Shown: positions 63,611-64,000 of the stretch, piece by piece
How positions within the stretch are numbered: position 1 is the first letter of the stretch
How the letters are laid out: the number at the start of each line of letters is the position of its first letter
NCBI GenBank assembly: GCA_964035545.1
Contig: OZ037769.1
Location: 9,153,429-9,217,428, forward strand
Reading direction: 5' to 3'
DNA from: Bugula neritina
Lineage: Eukaryota; Bryozoa; Gymnolaemata; Cheilostomatida; Bugulidae
Length of the DNA: 64,000 nt
Notes under the pieces: generated by a model
Told to the model about the DNA's origin: nothing
The model's input: the letters and a program-made list of their open reading frames with translations, nothing else
The model's database searches: none
Program-made: the position numbers and the translations under genes

Positions 63611-64000
63611 ACTGACAGTTGATCAGAAAGATGAGAGTATTAGAAAAGAAGAGGCAAGCTGAAGAGAGATACGAATATTTATAAATCACACAATCCCAGA
63701 ATGCCTGTTCCTGCAGCAACTTACACCAAGAATAAGGTAATCTATTAGAATTAATGCTATCTAATTACATGTAATATCATAAACGCTAAGCTAAGGGAGT
63801 AGTTAATTATTTTGGGTAGCCTATATTAAAATTACTTGAAATAGTTACAATAAAAGCATCAATGTCATTGTTTTATAGCATTATTACTAACTGCAGTTAG
63901 TAGTTTGACACTAGTACTTTATTTTAATATATGTGGCATTAGCTCGTCAGTATTTGGTGTTTTTCCACATGTGAAAGTGGAACTTTCCAACATGCTTAGG
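63611..64000. other. window end, no gene seen
   Basis: AT-rich; nothing recognised. Confidence 0.5.

Overview
The window is animal nuclear DNA. Four single-copy, intron-rich genes with GT-AG introns can be read across it: NEDD1, the coatomer gamma subunit, a myosin essential light chain, and snurportin-1. Between and inside them lie retroelements (Ty3/gypsy, BEL/Pao, Penelope, non-LTR), a pogo-like DNA transposon, MITE-like elements and many minisatellites. The base composition is AT-rich and introns are mostly a few hundred bases. The proteins resemble their human counterparts but are clearly diverged, so an early-branching or other invertebrate metazoan is likely; the species cannot be named from the sequence.

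Layout. 1-5.1 kb: wreckage of a non-LTR retrotransposon and of at least two convergent gypsy elements, plus an LTR end with a gag start. 6.5-12.9 kb (+): NEDD1, 14 exons. 13.5-27.5 kb (-): coatomer gamma, 17 exons, complete (873 aa). Its first intron holds a young LTR element (21.8-26.1 kb, 512-bp LTRs, 5-bp target duplication) that has lost its reverse transcriptase. 28.2-35.6 kb (+): myosin essential light chain, divergent from coatomer gamma across about 0.75 kb. 36.5-41.0 kb (-): snurportin-1, 9 exons. NEDD1/coatomer gamma and light chain/snurportin are convergent pairs.

41-64 kb is accessory. It contains a BEL/Pao gag remnant, an almost intact pogo-like transposon (43.1-46.1 kb), a gypsy gag-protease remnant, a second DDE transposase fragment and a decayed non-LTR element interrupted by a gag fragment. 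A MITE-like element lies at 52.1-53.2 kb. From 54 to 63.6 kb there is a composite block. Penelope-type terminal repeats carrying hammerhead ribozymes occur on both sides in opposite orientation. Between them are a Penelope RT fragment, a two-exon gene for an unrecognised zinc-finger/coiled-coil protein, a gypsy pol pseudogene and a broken second copy of the zinc-finger/coiled-coil gene.

The cellular genes have unrelated jobs (centrosome, COPI coat, actomyosin, snRNP import) and there is no operon logic. Most noteworthy: the hammerhead ribozyme array; the paired zinc-finger/coiled-coil ORFs; the integrase-before-RT element; and minisatellites in coatomer gamma introns whose repeat unit is a copy of the adjoining splice site.
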